From Athripsodes cinereus (lineage: Eukaryota > Arthropoda > Insecta > Trichoptera > Leptoceridae): a stretch of 64,000 nucleotides of DNA. The stretch's first letter is position 1, and each line of letters starts with the position of its first letter. The notes beneath the pieces are model-generated. The model ran no database searches. It was given only the letters and a program-made list of their open reading frames with translations, and had not been told where the DNA came from. The DNA lies in NCBI GenBank assembly GCA_947579605.1, contig OX388306.1:3100001-3164000 (forward strand). The letters are read 5' to 3'. Shown in pieces: positions 23,038 to 33,507 of this stretch. A program made the position numbers and the translations under genes.

Positions 23038-23185
23038 TTATAGAGCTTCATAAGGAAACTGAAGGCACATCAATTTGATGAGAGCTTCGGACGATATATG
23101 AAAAATATGGCGTCCTTTAGCTCGAGTCTTGAGTAAGAAAATCGTGCATAACAATTTGTCAACAAATGTAATATGTCCATAATAA
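23038..23185 (+). pseudogene. CR1/L2-like tail remnant
   Basis: A frame reads RKLKAHQFDESFGRYM, which matches the FKRxLKTHLFxxSFG end of the CR1/L2-like family better kept at 30050-30180 and 54195-54300. The following 3' part (GCGTCCTTTAGCTCGAGTC) is diverged. Confidence 0.5.
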
Positions 23186-23322
23186 CGCGACTGCACATAA
23201 TTTTTTTTTGGCATTTTTTTTTCTTTATTAACACAACAGCACATAATATGTAATAAAAATCATAATAACAAAAAAAATATAAGGCCAATTACAGTGTTTA
23301 TGCATATATAAAACAAGAATAC

Positions 23323-23327
<5 letters not shown>

Positions 23328-23381
<54 letters not shown>
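23328..23381. repeat. (AG)n microsatellite
   Basis: About 26 AG units. Confidence 0.97.
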
Positions 23382-23384
<3 letters not shown>

Positions 23385-24499
23385 AAGAACTGTTCAAAAA
23401 AAAATTAAACGAAATGAAAATATCCAGGTGGACAAAATCATCGTTATATGATAATAAACATAAACGGCACTACGCGTCACTTTTATTGAGTTATGTCTTC
23501 ATCAATTTCAACATGCAAATCTAACGCTTTGAAGATTATCTAGAGAAGAAAGTATCGACTTAATTTTATTCGAAGAAGAGTAAGTAAGTACCTACATAAT
23601 TTTGCGCGCCTCTTTTATTAATCCTAAGCTAATCAATAAATCATTTTCTTACTACTTATTAACTTTGATAAGAGATAGTACTGCTGATCTAAACAGACAA
23701 GAGAATTAGGGTCCTTGTCTTAACGAATTACAGTGTTATACGAATAGCAAAAGACCAGGTCGAATTATTTATAACATGATAATATAAACTAAACTGAATT
23801 AATTATGAATCAGTTTTGAAATACAGTGCATAGGAAATCTATCCATTTATTTTTACATTCGAACTGTAATGTAGACAAAGAAGTAAAAACTCCAATTCAA
23901 TACATAAAATATAATTAATTAATACTTTGAATCATCAGTTCATTTAGTTAAATAAATGGAGTAATTATTTTCTGCGTAATCAGTTTTAAGTAACCAAGAA
24001 TAATTAAATTATTCTATAATTTTTTTTTCCTCGGACTTAGAATTGCAAGTAAGTCAAAGGTGAACATTTTTTTTATAAGTGTGTGTGATTCACGACATTT
24101 ATATATACCTACCTACATTAGAGAACTTTCAATAATTTACAAAAAATATCTTTAATTATTAAATTTAACATACCTTTTAATCCATCCATTGTGCTTGATT
24201 ATTCCAATGCTACACTCGATATTAGAAGAAAGTAATAATTTAATTATTTTTAAAATAATTAAAAATAGTTTGAATTACCATCAAGCAATGAAGGACATAT
24301 TTTTTTATTTATAATTTGCTTTCACTTTGATTTTGTTCACATCTGAAAAAACAATAATAATGATAATTTTTCACTATCATTTTCAAACTTACAACTTATC
24401 ACTGAAACCGTATTTTAAGACTTTATCTGTTATCTGAAGACATGCATCAAGTTATCAGTTTTTTGTGATGTTGCATGAGTGATGTTCTATTCCCACTAA
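23382..24499. other. Unannotated AT-rich stretch
   Basis: Nothing recognised. A short inverted match AATTATTTTTAAAATAATT lies near 24240. Confidence 0.25.
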
Positions 24500-24504
24500 T
24501 ATAC

Positions 24505-24650
24505 TATACCATCAAGGCTTATCCCATAACTGAGGTAGCCAGCGGATTAACTGTAGGGATATAATAAACATGCAGATTTTACTTCCAGTACAAATAAAAA
24601 ACAAGGTAATAAGGATGAGTGGCATATGCAACTTTACTGATGTCTTCAGA
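24505..24650 (-). repeat. DR1, degraded copy
   Basis: Minus strand retains CATGTTTATTATATCC, GGCTACCTCAGTTATGGG and ATGCCACTCATCCTTATTACC, the 3' half of the family. Confidence 0.5.
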
Positions 24651-25614
24651 TAACAAGACAATATAGGTATTATTTTGAAAATATTTCATTTTGTTATTTC
24701 AACATTTAAATATGGTTTATACATTATGTACAGATTAATATGAAAATTTATTTGGTGCTATGTTTAAAATTTATTTTTAATTTTTTTTTTGTTAAAATTA
24801 TGATTAATTTCAAAAATGCTATATTTTCATAATTATTATTTTTAATGTAAAAATGATTTGCACGATTAAAACAGCATCATATTTTGATATATAGGTATTT
24901 ATTTAGAAGTAGTTTTAATATTGTAGGAATAAATTTTAATATTATAAACTATTTTTCCAGTACTTAAATTGAACAATTATTTTCAATAACTGTGAAATAA
25001 ATTATTCTGAAAATATTTCATTATAAATCGAGAACTTCATTTTATGTTTTTTTATAAACGTAATATGTTATTATTTCCAAAATTCGCTTATGTAAAAAGC
25101 TTAAGTTTCAATTTATTTTTAATTTCAGTAAAAATTTAAACTGCACATATTATAATTATTTTTTTTGATTAATAAAACGTCTTTTTTTCAATCCGGGTAT
25201 ATCATGAATAAAACACATCTTTTTTGACTCTCGTTCAGTTGACGATATAAACCTGAAAACAAAAAGAAAAAATAAATTAAAGTATTTATAATCTGTTTTC
25301 AAATATTTTTTTTCATTATAATTTGCAATAAAATATAAATATTGAGTTTATTTTGTATTCTTACAGTGTTCAAAACAACTGAAAATTAAAAGATTGCGAA
25401 GCTTAATCAGAAACCAAAATCTTGCTCAACACATTATTTTTTAAGTTCTAAGTTAGCTTTAACTTTATTCTCTGATGTGTATACGAACAGAGAAAAGAGA
25501 CAAACAGGTTTCAGCATATTCACCCAACTAGACCTAACAGGATAGTTTGTGAAGACAGAGCTTAGTGAAGCGAGTTCTAGAAGTTAGAAAAAACTATATT
25601 CAATGAGGATAATT
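24651..25614. other. Unannotated, very AT-rich stretch
   Basis: No supported feature. Confidence 0.25.
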
Positions 25615-25895
25615 AAAACAAGTGTTGCTTTCTATTGTAGATTAAAAACCGCGAGAGATACGTCTTTCGATTTATCAGGTCATTGCTAATCTTTAATGCC
25701 CCCTAGACAAAGCACATTTGGCGATCGACTACTGATGAACTTTTCGACAAACTTCCTACAATTTACTGCATAATTATGCGTTATTGTTGCGGTTATTGTC
25801 GAAAAGTTCGTTTGTAGTCGATCGCCAAGTGCGGTTTGTGTAGAGGCTGATATGTTGAAATACATTTCTTTTGTAGTTTTTAATCTGTAATAGAA
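25615..25895. mobile_element. Penelope-type inverted arms with nested MITE
   Basis: Outer arms pair TTTCTATTGTAGATTAAAAAC with its inverse near 25875-25895. The left arm holds a minus-strand hammerhead-like site: CTGATAA, AUC in place of stem II, GAA and AGACGTAT (25655-25678). The centre is taken up by a separate TIR element (25697-25850). Confidence 0.6.
25697..25850. mobile_element. Small TIR element (MITE) nested in the foldback
   Basis: Inverted ends run CCTAGACAAAGCACATTTGG on the left and CCTCTACACAAACCGCACTT on the right read inward. Both continue with GGCGATCGACTAC and GAACTTTTCGACAA. The spacer is only ~55 bases. No coding capacity. The superfamily is not recognised, and no clean target duplication was found. 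Confidence 0.65.
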
Positions 25896-25904
25896 ATTTT
25901 TATT

Positions 25905-25990
25905 TTTTTATTTTTTATTATATTTTATTTTCATATATTTTCATATATCCACGGCGTTAGCCTTTGACATGTTAACAATCATATTAAAAA
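25905..25990 (-). repeat. LINE/SINE-like 3' tail (ACATGTAAAAGGC family)
   Basis: Minus strand shows TTAACATGTCAAAGGCTAA followed by CGCCGTGGATATATG and an A/T tail, matching the tail at 665-727. As there, a ~100-bp minisatellite lies immediately upstream in element orientation. Confidence 0.5.
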
Positions 25991-26034
25991 CAGAAAAAAA
26001 AACAACAAAAAACTACACAATAAATGTGTCATAT

Positions 26035-26375
26035 CAGGAACAGTATTACAGGTAAAATAAGTGTATGTGAGATAATTATTATAAGTCAATCAAAAATATT
26101 CAAATAAGTCATTGTAAATAGTAGGTTTATAAATATATCGTCATACAGGTAAAATAAATTTAAGTGAGATAATTATTATATGTCAATCAACAATATTCAA
26201 ATGAGTCATTAAATTGTAAATAGAGGATTTAAAAGTATATAGTCATATAGGTAAAATAAATGTAAGTTAAATAATTATTTTAAGTCAATTAAAAATATTT
26301 CTTAATACAGTCATTGTAAATAAAGGATTTATATATATATTCACACAGGTAAAATATAAGTGAGATAATTATCAA
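26035..26375. repeat. Minisatellite, ~99-bp unit, 3.5 copies
   Basis: CAGGTAAAATAA-type landmarks at 26049, 26146, 26248 and 26346 give periods of 97, 102 and 98. Shared words are GAGATAATTATTAT, AGTCAATCAA and GTCATTGTAAATAG. The units differ from the 729-1316 array in sequence but match it in period, in the CAGGTNAAA start and in position next to the same tail. Confidence 0.85.
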
Positions 26376-26589
26376 AATATTATGTTTTAATGTATTTGCT
26401 TAGATCTAAAATGTTCTATTTTTTCTTTAAATTTTTTTTATATAGAGTGACATCTGAATTTGTATTGAAAGTTTCTATAAAAAAATATATTAAATAAACA
26501 CTTTTTTCAATTAACCTAATAACGGAATTCTAGTACGTGCACACCGACACAATTAAAAATAACATTCAAGTTTAGGAAAACCTGAAAAT

Positions 26590-26665
26590 ATAGAGAAGGC
26601 TTTGGAATGAGCCTGAAGACGCATTTGTTTGAAAGTTTATGTTGAAAGGCCAATCGAGGACGGGT
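26590..26665 (+). pseudogene. CR1/L2-like tail remnant
   Basis: Frame reads FGMSLKTHLFESLC, the FxxxLKTHLFxxS end of the CR1/L2-like family. Too short for more. Confidence 0.4.
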
Positions 26666-26904
26666 GAAAATAAAAACAAAGGTACACGTGCAGGAGCCAA
26701 GGAGTATATTTGCCAACTAATATGAAAATTGTTACATAGAACAAATGCATCGCTACATAGTATATAGCAGTATTACAAGTGAATCATATATGTACCCAAT
26801 TTAGCTAGTTTATAATAAACATTTTTTATGTGATTTAACAGTTTAAGAAAATTGATTTACTTAGTTTAGAGGCATTAACTCTGTTACAATTTCTAGACAT
26901 TCTT

Positions 26905-27122
26905 CAATAAAATATTTAAACTTGAATTACTTTGTTTATTTGTTACATTAATTTAAAATACGCTATCGCGATTTCAGTGCACTTGCACCATTGATGAGCT
27001 TTTCAAGACTTGTCTTGAAAAGCCTTGAAAAGCTCGTCAATGGTGCAAGTGCACTGAAATCGCGATAGCGTATTTTAAATTAATGTAACAAATAAACATA
27101 GTAATTCAAGTTTAAATATTTT
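26905..27122. mobile_element. Large near-perfect foldback element
   Basis: Two arms of about 100 bases match almost without error: AATATTTAAACTTGAATTAC, TTTGTTACATTAATTTAAAA, CGCTATCGCGATTTCAGTGC and ACTTGCACCATTGA with their inverses. The centre adds the smaller dyad CTTTTCAAGACTTGTCTTGAAAAG. TTGATGAGC occurs at the inner end of the left arm, but no GAA plus palindrome follows in order, so I do not call a hammerhead here. Confidence 0.8.
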
Positions 27123-28355
27123 ATTAATTACATCAAAGCCCTTTTGTTACTGTCACGTTGTAAGTAAATAGTGCTTAATTAATTGTTTAGCACTGTTTTC
27201 CATTGTGATTTTCTTTACCTCGGTATTTAAATTTTCGGAGAAGCAAGCCGTTTCGGTGTAGAGATTTATGTTTAAATGTTATTTTAATTGTTTATACTCG
27301 TTAATTGATGTTAAAAAAATACTAAACAACTCAATGTACCGTAAATAATAGTATTTTTATTCTATAAAGAAAGTAATTCTTTGTAATAATTAACTATTTA
27401 GGGAAAAAACATTATCGCTTTTACAGCCTGAATTACCAAAAAAAGGTTAAATGTGTTCCAAATGAGCCCATTAAAGCTTATAAACACATTGCAATAAAAC
27501 CTATTAAGAACACAATGTAACTCTTGCGGTTTTATAAATTTATTGTACAATTAAAATATACTCACTTAGTACTCACATATAGTTTGCAATATGCATTATA
27601 AACATCTGTTTACCTTTCAACTGCTACTGAAAACACAGAGATCAATTACTGTTTCATAGAATAAAATAATCAGACAAATATAAAAAGCACTCTGGAAATA
27701 GCCTTTATTATTATTATTACCTTTGTCAAAGAATAATTATGAACACCCAAAAGAGTCTAGTATTTATGTTATGAATTTTTCTGACACAATTGGATGTTGG
27801 GAACTGGATTTTACTTACTAGAAGTGTAGATGTTAAACATATTTTGAACTCCACTCCATTGAGCTGCAAGAGATGAAGTCTATTCAATTAAAAAAACACA
27901 GGATTTACCTGCTCTTAATCAAACATCGAGTCGATTCATAAGCGTCAAAACTCTGTGTCGTGCATTCCTGGAAGTTCACATAATATGAATGTGTATCCTT
28001 TACAACATACCTACCTAGTTAATACCTATTCAAATAGGTGGACTATCGATGAGTTTGTTCAATTGGAATGATTAATCTAGAGTGGTACAAAATATGTTTT
28101 AAGTCTAGTATTTTTTCATTCAACAACATTGATAATAACAAAATACTTCAAATGAATGTGTAATTTATGAAATGTGCTATTTTTATAATATTGGCCATGC
28201 ATCCTTGATAAGATGATTTCCGCCTTTTTTAATCATAGATTTATTATGCATTCATTTTACAATTATATATAAAATTAATTGGGTTAATCGAAAACAAGTG
28301 TGATCCATTTCACAAAGTAAAATGAGTTTTCTTAAAACAAAATCAAACATCATTC
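27123..28355. other. Unannotated AT-rich stretch
   Basis: No ORF or repeat landmark supported. Confidence 0.25.
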
Positions 28356-28359
28356 GATG

Positions 28360-28575
28360 CACCTTATCGTCCTCTAAACCAGCAGATAGCTGATGTTAAG
28401 TGGGTATTCCGCACTCCGTAGGGAGAAATACAAGTCACCGCGATTCTGAAGTGGGCATGCGAAAAAGACATGTTCGAGAGTTCCATAATCTATACCACAC
28501 TCAGAGTCAGGAACTGATATGAGACCCATTTTCAAGATATTACTCTCCAATCTATGGTGGTTGAATTGAATCGCA
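28360..28575 (-). pseudogene. Jockey-like pol C-terminal remnant, one open frame
   Basis: On the minus strand an uninterrupted frame of about 68 codons reads NHHRLESNILKMGLISVPDS, then ECGIDYGTLEHVFFACP and LQNRGDLYFSLRSAEYP. The Cys...His-x4-Cys knuckle preceded by an RL...L.M.....D block is the C-terminal end of Jockey-type pol proteins. It is embedded within filler; 5' parts are lost. No start codon is expected. Confidence 0.65.
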
Positions 28576-29798
28576 TTATGTAATGTAAGTTCAAGGGAGA
28601 GTAAAATGGTAGATAGGTATACAAAAATAGTTTATTTTCTTTGTTTACAAATTTCGTAATGACGTGAATAAAAATAAACACACAAGTACGTAATAACTTT
28701 TGCGTACAATTATAAAGATATTATCTCGTCTGTGTCAGGGAACAAGTTGAACATGCGGGAGATTTGTAGCTTTAAATGAAATATAAATCAAAGCTTAATC
28801 TCGTTAAATAAAATATTACACTCCGGGTACTTGTTCAATGAAAAAGCTCCGGGAAAGCTTGGCGAAAGATTATATAACGAAAGAGACAAAATAATAATAT
28901 TATTATAATAAAATACTTTGTTTTATCTCTGCGACATTAATTTTTGGTTTTTATTTATTAACGTTTACATCCGTATTTTTGTTTTTTGCTTTTGATTAAG
29001 AAAATGCTTCGTTTTTCGTTTATTATGTACGAGTATATATTTTCATTTTCTCTTCATTCCGCAATTTAATTAAGCTTACGGTATTTTTGTGTTAATTGTT
29101 ATAAATTTCTATTTTTTGTTTTAAAGGATGGGAAATAAAAAGTCTCTAGAATAACGAGAAACATATTTTACTTTATAATAGTTGGAAAGTTTTTGATAAG
29201 ATATTTACTTTGTTAAATTATTTTCGTGACTAAACTTGTCAATATTTTGAAATTCGTTACAAAATGGGTTAAATTCATTTGGGCTCGACATTTTGAATTT
29301 TTTACTTTACCTGTTAATCGCCTGATATGTTGAAACTTTCAAACAAGTATTATTTTTTTACTTTCGGATTTTTTAAGCGGTCATTTTTTTTATCGTGCCG
29401 TGGATGATTTTTAATGAAAAAAGATCTTAAAATATTTTATCTTTTTTATTATAAACATATCGAGATAATTTAAAAAAATATATTTTTAACATATTTTTTT
29501 TTTCTAGTTACTAAACAAGCCAGCCATTCTTTATGTCCCAATAAATGTTCAAAATTTCATAAAAGGTGCCCAATCTGATTGCTGAACTGAAGACGATTAA
29601 TTTGAAATACTGCCTTATACAGGACAACTGAAAATCAACAGAAATAGTGGGAGACATACAAAGTAAATTTATTATTATTATACTAACATTATTAAATTTA
29701 AAATCACACAAATAAATAAAAATAACAGTATTATTTGTAATAATTAACAATTAACGATTGTAATGTTTTGTTGTTTACACTGTGAAAATTCATTATTA
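28576..29798. other. Unannotated AT-rich stretch
   Basis: The 79-codon minus-strand frame at 29511-29750 carries no recognisable domain. Confidence 0.25.
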
Positions 29799-30003
29799 AA
29801 TTTTAAATTAATTAATTACAAAAACACTGTTTCATTTTCACTATAATTTTTTATTGCCTCGAACGTTTTCTCTATATTACACTAATAAACATTGAAAATG
29901 TGCTCTTGAAAATGTCTATATAGTGTAATGTTGACGAAAACGTTTGAGGCAGTAAAAAATCATAGTGAAAATGAAACAGTGTTTTTAAAATTAATTAAAT
30001 TGA
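29799..30003. mobile_element. Foldback element with hammerhead-like core
   Basis: Arms pair AAATTAATTAATTAC and AAACACTGTTTCATTTTCAC with their inverses. The centre (29904-29946) reads CTTGAAAATG, a long imperfect stem ending GTTGAC, GAA, the palindrome AACGTT and T. The core is mutated in the same way as at 19028 (TTGAAAA for CTGAAGA), so the two are related families. Confidence 0.65.
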
Positions 30004-30044
30004 AAATAATAATTGTAGTTGTAGCTGCCTCTGTGTCTGCGAGA

Positions 30045-30222
30045 GCAGGTGAATGGAGAGAGTTTTAAAAGAGGACTGAAGACACACCTTTTTGCTGGGA
30101 GTTTCGGGTGATGGATACGATATACGGCGCCCTTGAGGTCATGTTATGAGTAAACGGCGCTTTACAAATTGTCCATATATATATAAATTGTCCATATATA
30201 TATAATTGTCCATATATATATG
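30045..30222 (+). pseudogene. CR1/L2-like 3' end with short tandem tail
   Basis: SFKRGLKTHLFAGSFG is read at about 30060-30110, followed by a UTR with GGCGCCCTTGAGGTCATG and GTAAACGGCGCTTTACAAAT. The element ends in ATTGTCCATATATATATAAA-type units, three copies at 30166-30222. CR1/L2 elements are known to end in short tandem repeats, which fits. A minus-strand sister is at 54190-54300. Confidence 0.7.
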
Positions 30223-30594
30223 AGAGAAACAACGCAGGTACCTGTTTGTTAATTGAAAATTCTTTGAATAATTTCCATCAGAACAAAGCAATGAGATTCA
30301 AGTATAAATTATTATTATTATTTATTGTGGTCATTGAATGATTAATTATTTTATCTGTTGACTGCTTGAAATAAATGAAATCCAGGCCATCAATCAAATA
30401 TTACAAAATAACAAACTAAGGGAGCTTTGAAATAATAATACGGAGAGTGAATAAAGCTCGTAAATATTTCAGTAGGAATGTTTGAATGCTTTATACCCTT
30501 ATGTAAGCTTTACGTATGTAAGCTTTTATACCCTTTTTAGATATTTCAACCAGGTGAGAATAGTCTAATCACTCATTATATTGGGTGCAATGCC

Positions 30595-30596
<2 letters not shown>
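30223..30596. other. Unannotated stretch
   Basis: A local duplication of TATACCCTT...GTAAGCTTTA lies near 30490-30535; nothing else. Confidence 0.25.

Positions 30597-30631
<35 letters not shown>
30597..30631. repeat. (AG)n microsatellite
   Basis: About 16 AG units. Confidence 0.95.
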
Positions 30632-30634
<3 letters not shown>

Positions 30635-30924
30635 TCTGTTACAGTTTTTTTATAAAGATTTTTTTATGAAATATAAAAAGTCTTGCAGGGTGCTCCATGG
30701 AACTATCACATTCTATTAAAACACCAGCACTAAAACCCAGCAAACGCTGTTATGCCATATACATTATTTCTAGATGACTAATATCGCTGTAAAAAATAGG
30801 AATTGATGGTAGAAGGGTGAAAATTTATGGCTGTATATATTTTTTATAAGGCCTCATCATAAAAAAAATAAAAATAAAATGTTTTGCCAAAAAAATATTC
30901 GGGGTGGACAATACACCCTTAACT

Positions 30925-31060
30925 TTAAGGGGTATGTAAAATAGATGTTGGCCAATTCTCAGACCTACCCGATAAGCACACAAAATTTCATCAAAATCGG
31001 CACCTAGAGCCGTTTCGGAGAAGTATGATAACAAACACCGTAACACGAGAATTATATTAT
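30925..31060. repeat. Dispersed insect-type repeat (AAATTTCATCAAAATCGG)
   Basis: The segment contains CACAAAATTTCATCAAAATC, GAGCCGTTTCGGAGAAGTA and AACACGAGAATTATATTAT, which I recognise as a common noncoding repeat in insect genomes. The 92-codon minus-strand frame crossing it is a shadow. Class unknown to me. Confidence 0.45.
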
Positions 31061-31177
31061 ATAATATTGCATGAATAAATATAAAAGGATTATCTTTGAA
31101 CATGTGTACCTAGTATCTATATTATATGATTGTATTGTTGAATAAATTAATTAGGTAGGTATATCAACTCTAACTGT

Positions 31178-31232
31178 TTTTGCATGCGGCTGGCAAGCTG
31201 GCTACCCCACATGTGAGATATGCAGTCTTGGG
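31178..31232 (+). repeat. DR1 3' fragment
   Basis: TTGCATGCGGCTGGCAAGCT, GGCTACCCCACATGTGAG and ATATGC match the end of DR1. Confidence 0.55.
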
Positions 31233-31504
31233 ATAATTCTGTTTTTTTTTTCACTAAGCAAAGTCAGGTTAGATAGTTAATAATAAATACCTACCCTTAC
31301 AATTTAGGTATAATTTAGTAAGAATTTTGTTCTATTGACTTTGTGATGTTGACAGATTGGTTTCAATCAAGTATTTAACTAGACCCTTTCAATTACATGT
31401 TGCTTTCAAAATATATTTTAATTACCATACTTTAATTAGAAATTAATCAACATTATTTATTTTACCCCGTGCAGTCTTCGGTAAGGAATTTATCTCCTAC
31501 TCTT

Positions 31505-31882
31505 AACTATGAGTTTTCAAGTACTAAAGGCAATTGTTCGTAAAATAACAAGTATATTTAGACGATTTTAATGCAATTGTTCGTAAAATTGCACATATAT
31601 TAAGACGATTTTGAAATCTAATTCATCCATGACATTATGTAACTCATTCTGAATGTCTTTTTTCATTGGCACGGGGATAAAAATAATAAACTTTATTGCT
31701 AAATACATAATTACAAAGTTGTAAAATAAAATGATACCATAAATGATATTGTACAATGGACGAGTTTATCGCAGAATCGATATCTTCCAACTTACCCATG
31801 GATAATTTGAATGTTTATAACTTGCGGTAAATCCGTTGGTTACCCCACTTGTGGGATATGCCGAGATGGTTAAAACATTAAA
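31505..31882 (+). repeat. DR1 copy split by a retroposed insertion
   Basis: The 5' part runs to TTTCATTGGCACGGGGATAA (ends about 31682). The 3' part resumes at GGATAATTTGAATGTTTATA and ends with GGTTACCCCACTTGTGGG and ATATGCCG. Between them lies a T2-family insertion. GGATAA on both sides is a probable target duplication. A duplicated AATTGTTCGTAAAATNNCA segment lies at about 31530-31590. Confidence 0.7.
31678..31795 (-). mobile_element. T2 tail-family insertion in DR1
   Basis: Minus strand starts TTGGAAGATATCGATTCTGC, then GATAAACTCGTCCATTGTAC, and ends TATTTAGCAATAAAGTTTAT with a TTATT tail. AATAAA near the 3' end fits a LINE-mobilised element. The GGATAA target duplication dates it after the DR1 copy. 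Confidence 0.65.
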
Positions 31883-31921
31883 AAATAGCTAAGTAAGTAA
31901 AATATGAATTTCGTGAAATAC

Positions 31922-32155
31922 CTAGCAAAAAATTAGTCTCCCACTCTTCTCTGTTAGTTTTAGAGTGTCCTGTAAAAGAAAAATGTTTGAAAAAATAAAG
32001 ACGTTTACATCTCAAATTCAGCGTTGAGGTTTGCTACCCGTACGGAATGTTTTGACACTTGTTGGCACGGATAGGAAAGCTAGCACGTTGTTCATACCAT
32101 GCAGCTGGTCTTCTGGCTACCCTGCTTGTAGGATATATGCCATGATAGTACAGTA
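31922..32155 (+). repeat. DR1, full-length copy
   Basis: TAGTCTCCCACTCTTCTC, GAGTGTCCTGTAAAAGAAAA, CTCAAATTCAGCGTTGAGG, GGCACGGATAGGAAAGCTAG, CATGCAGCTGGTCTTCTGGC and GTAGGATATATGCCATGATA are all present. It follows the previous copy by ~40 bases in the same orientation. Confidence 0.75.
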
Positions 32156-32344
32156 GGTGTATATAGCAATATAATCCTCTGGTGGACATGCGCTGCTCAT
32201 CATATGCAGAATTCAAAAGAACCGCACAAGACAGGGAGGAGTGGAGGAGAAGAATTAAAGAGATAATTTCTGCAAACCAATCCCAGGATTGAAACCAGAG
32301 AGAGAGAGAGTACAGTAGTAGTATACAAGTTTTGTGATCATTTC

Positions 32345-32530
32345 ATCACAAGACATTCCACAAGCGGTGTAGCCAGCCAACCAACAAATATCTGCAATCG
32401 CTGAATTTAAGGTGAAAAGTCGCTGTATTTCAGATGTAAAATGTCTTTGGTTTTTCGAACATCTACCTTTTGCAGAACACTCAAAAACTTAGGAAAAGAG
32501 CGGGAGACCAATTCTTCGCCGAGTAGGTAC
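32345..32530 (-). repeat. DR1, internally deleted copy
   Basis: Minus strand: AATTGGTCTCCCGCTCTTTT, GAGTGTTCTGCAAAAGGTAG, TTCGAAAAACCAAAGACATT, then a jump past the TTGCATG block to GGCTGGCTACACCGCTTGTG. Three DR1 copies therefore cluster within 1.1 kb. Confidence 0.7.
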
Positions 32531-33260
32531 TACACAGAGTCTTAATTTCACGGAATCACCAAATTTAATAAACTGACGTTTAAAATATAGTTCGAAAGTT
32601 CGATAGTGCATTACATGATTTGGTTTATTTTCAAGTATATTAATTTAATATATCATACAAAGAACATGCGAGTACATTATTGTACGAGTGGTTAGTTAAC
32701 TGAAGGAGTGTTTCAGATAGTCTTTTCAGTCAAACGAATAGTACCAACTACTGAAATTCTATTGAGTGTTCTATTTCACATAGATGTTAGTAGTATCCGA
32801 GTAGGTACCGTTCTATCAAATGAACAGTGAAAACCGATACTTGAAAACTTTAGGAAACTATGTAAGTACCTACTTTGAACTAAAATAATAGGTATTCATC
32901 TATTTTAGTATCTTGGTAATGAAGTATGTATGTTAGTACATATAAATACATTTACCTATTTATTTTGGACTCAATACTAGATCTAGATATCTCAAAATTT
33001 GGTGGCTTTGTATTCCCCATGATTTCCTTTAATGTTTAAGTAATTTCTAGTTATAATTATGAATTAAGATACTTCCTTGTGCTGTGATCAAAGTGTTTCA
33101 ATAATATGAAACATATTAATTCTTATCCCTCTGAGTGTAATGTCATGATTTATCAACCATTTCTAAGCTATTGATTTTGAGTTGTTTAGTTATACCTGGT
33201 ATTGAGCAATATTCTACCTCAAAATATTCGTTATTTTCGACGCGTTGAGTTATGGAACAG
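32531..33260. other. Unannotated AT-rich stretch
   Basis: No supported feature. Confidence 0.25.
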
Positions 33261-33507
33261 AGGCCTGAGTCAATAACACATTTTCACGTTACGTTTTCGT
33301 TCCGTTAACGTTCGAGTATAGACGAAGTTGCAAGCAAGTGTCAATTTCTATCTCGTTCTTGACTTTTCTTTATTGACTGACATTCCTCAGGTGGTCTAAT
33401 AATATTACATACCTTGGACTTTTTACTTTTAATTTTTGACATCTATTAAATTACTTGTATTTTTTGACATCTCATTTGTTTTGTTAAGAATATTTCATGC
33501 TGACTAT
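33261..33507. mobile_element. Left half of a TIR element split by the LTR retrotransposon
   Basis: Begins AGGCCTGAGTCAATAACACA and continues TTTTCACGTTACGTTTTCGT, an inverted match to the right half that ends at 42403 and a family match to 9001-9302. The interruption at 33507 coincides with the CTAT target duplication of the LTR element. Confidence 0.6.
33504..33507. repeat. Target site duplication CTAT, left
   Basis: Identical to 42061-42064; four bases, as in many Gypsy-type insertions. Confidence 0.75.

Noticed and set aside
27000..27050. Hammerhead in the 26905 foldback (TTGATGAGC present)
   Set aside because: GAA and a palindromic stem III do not follow in the required order.
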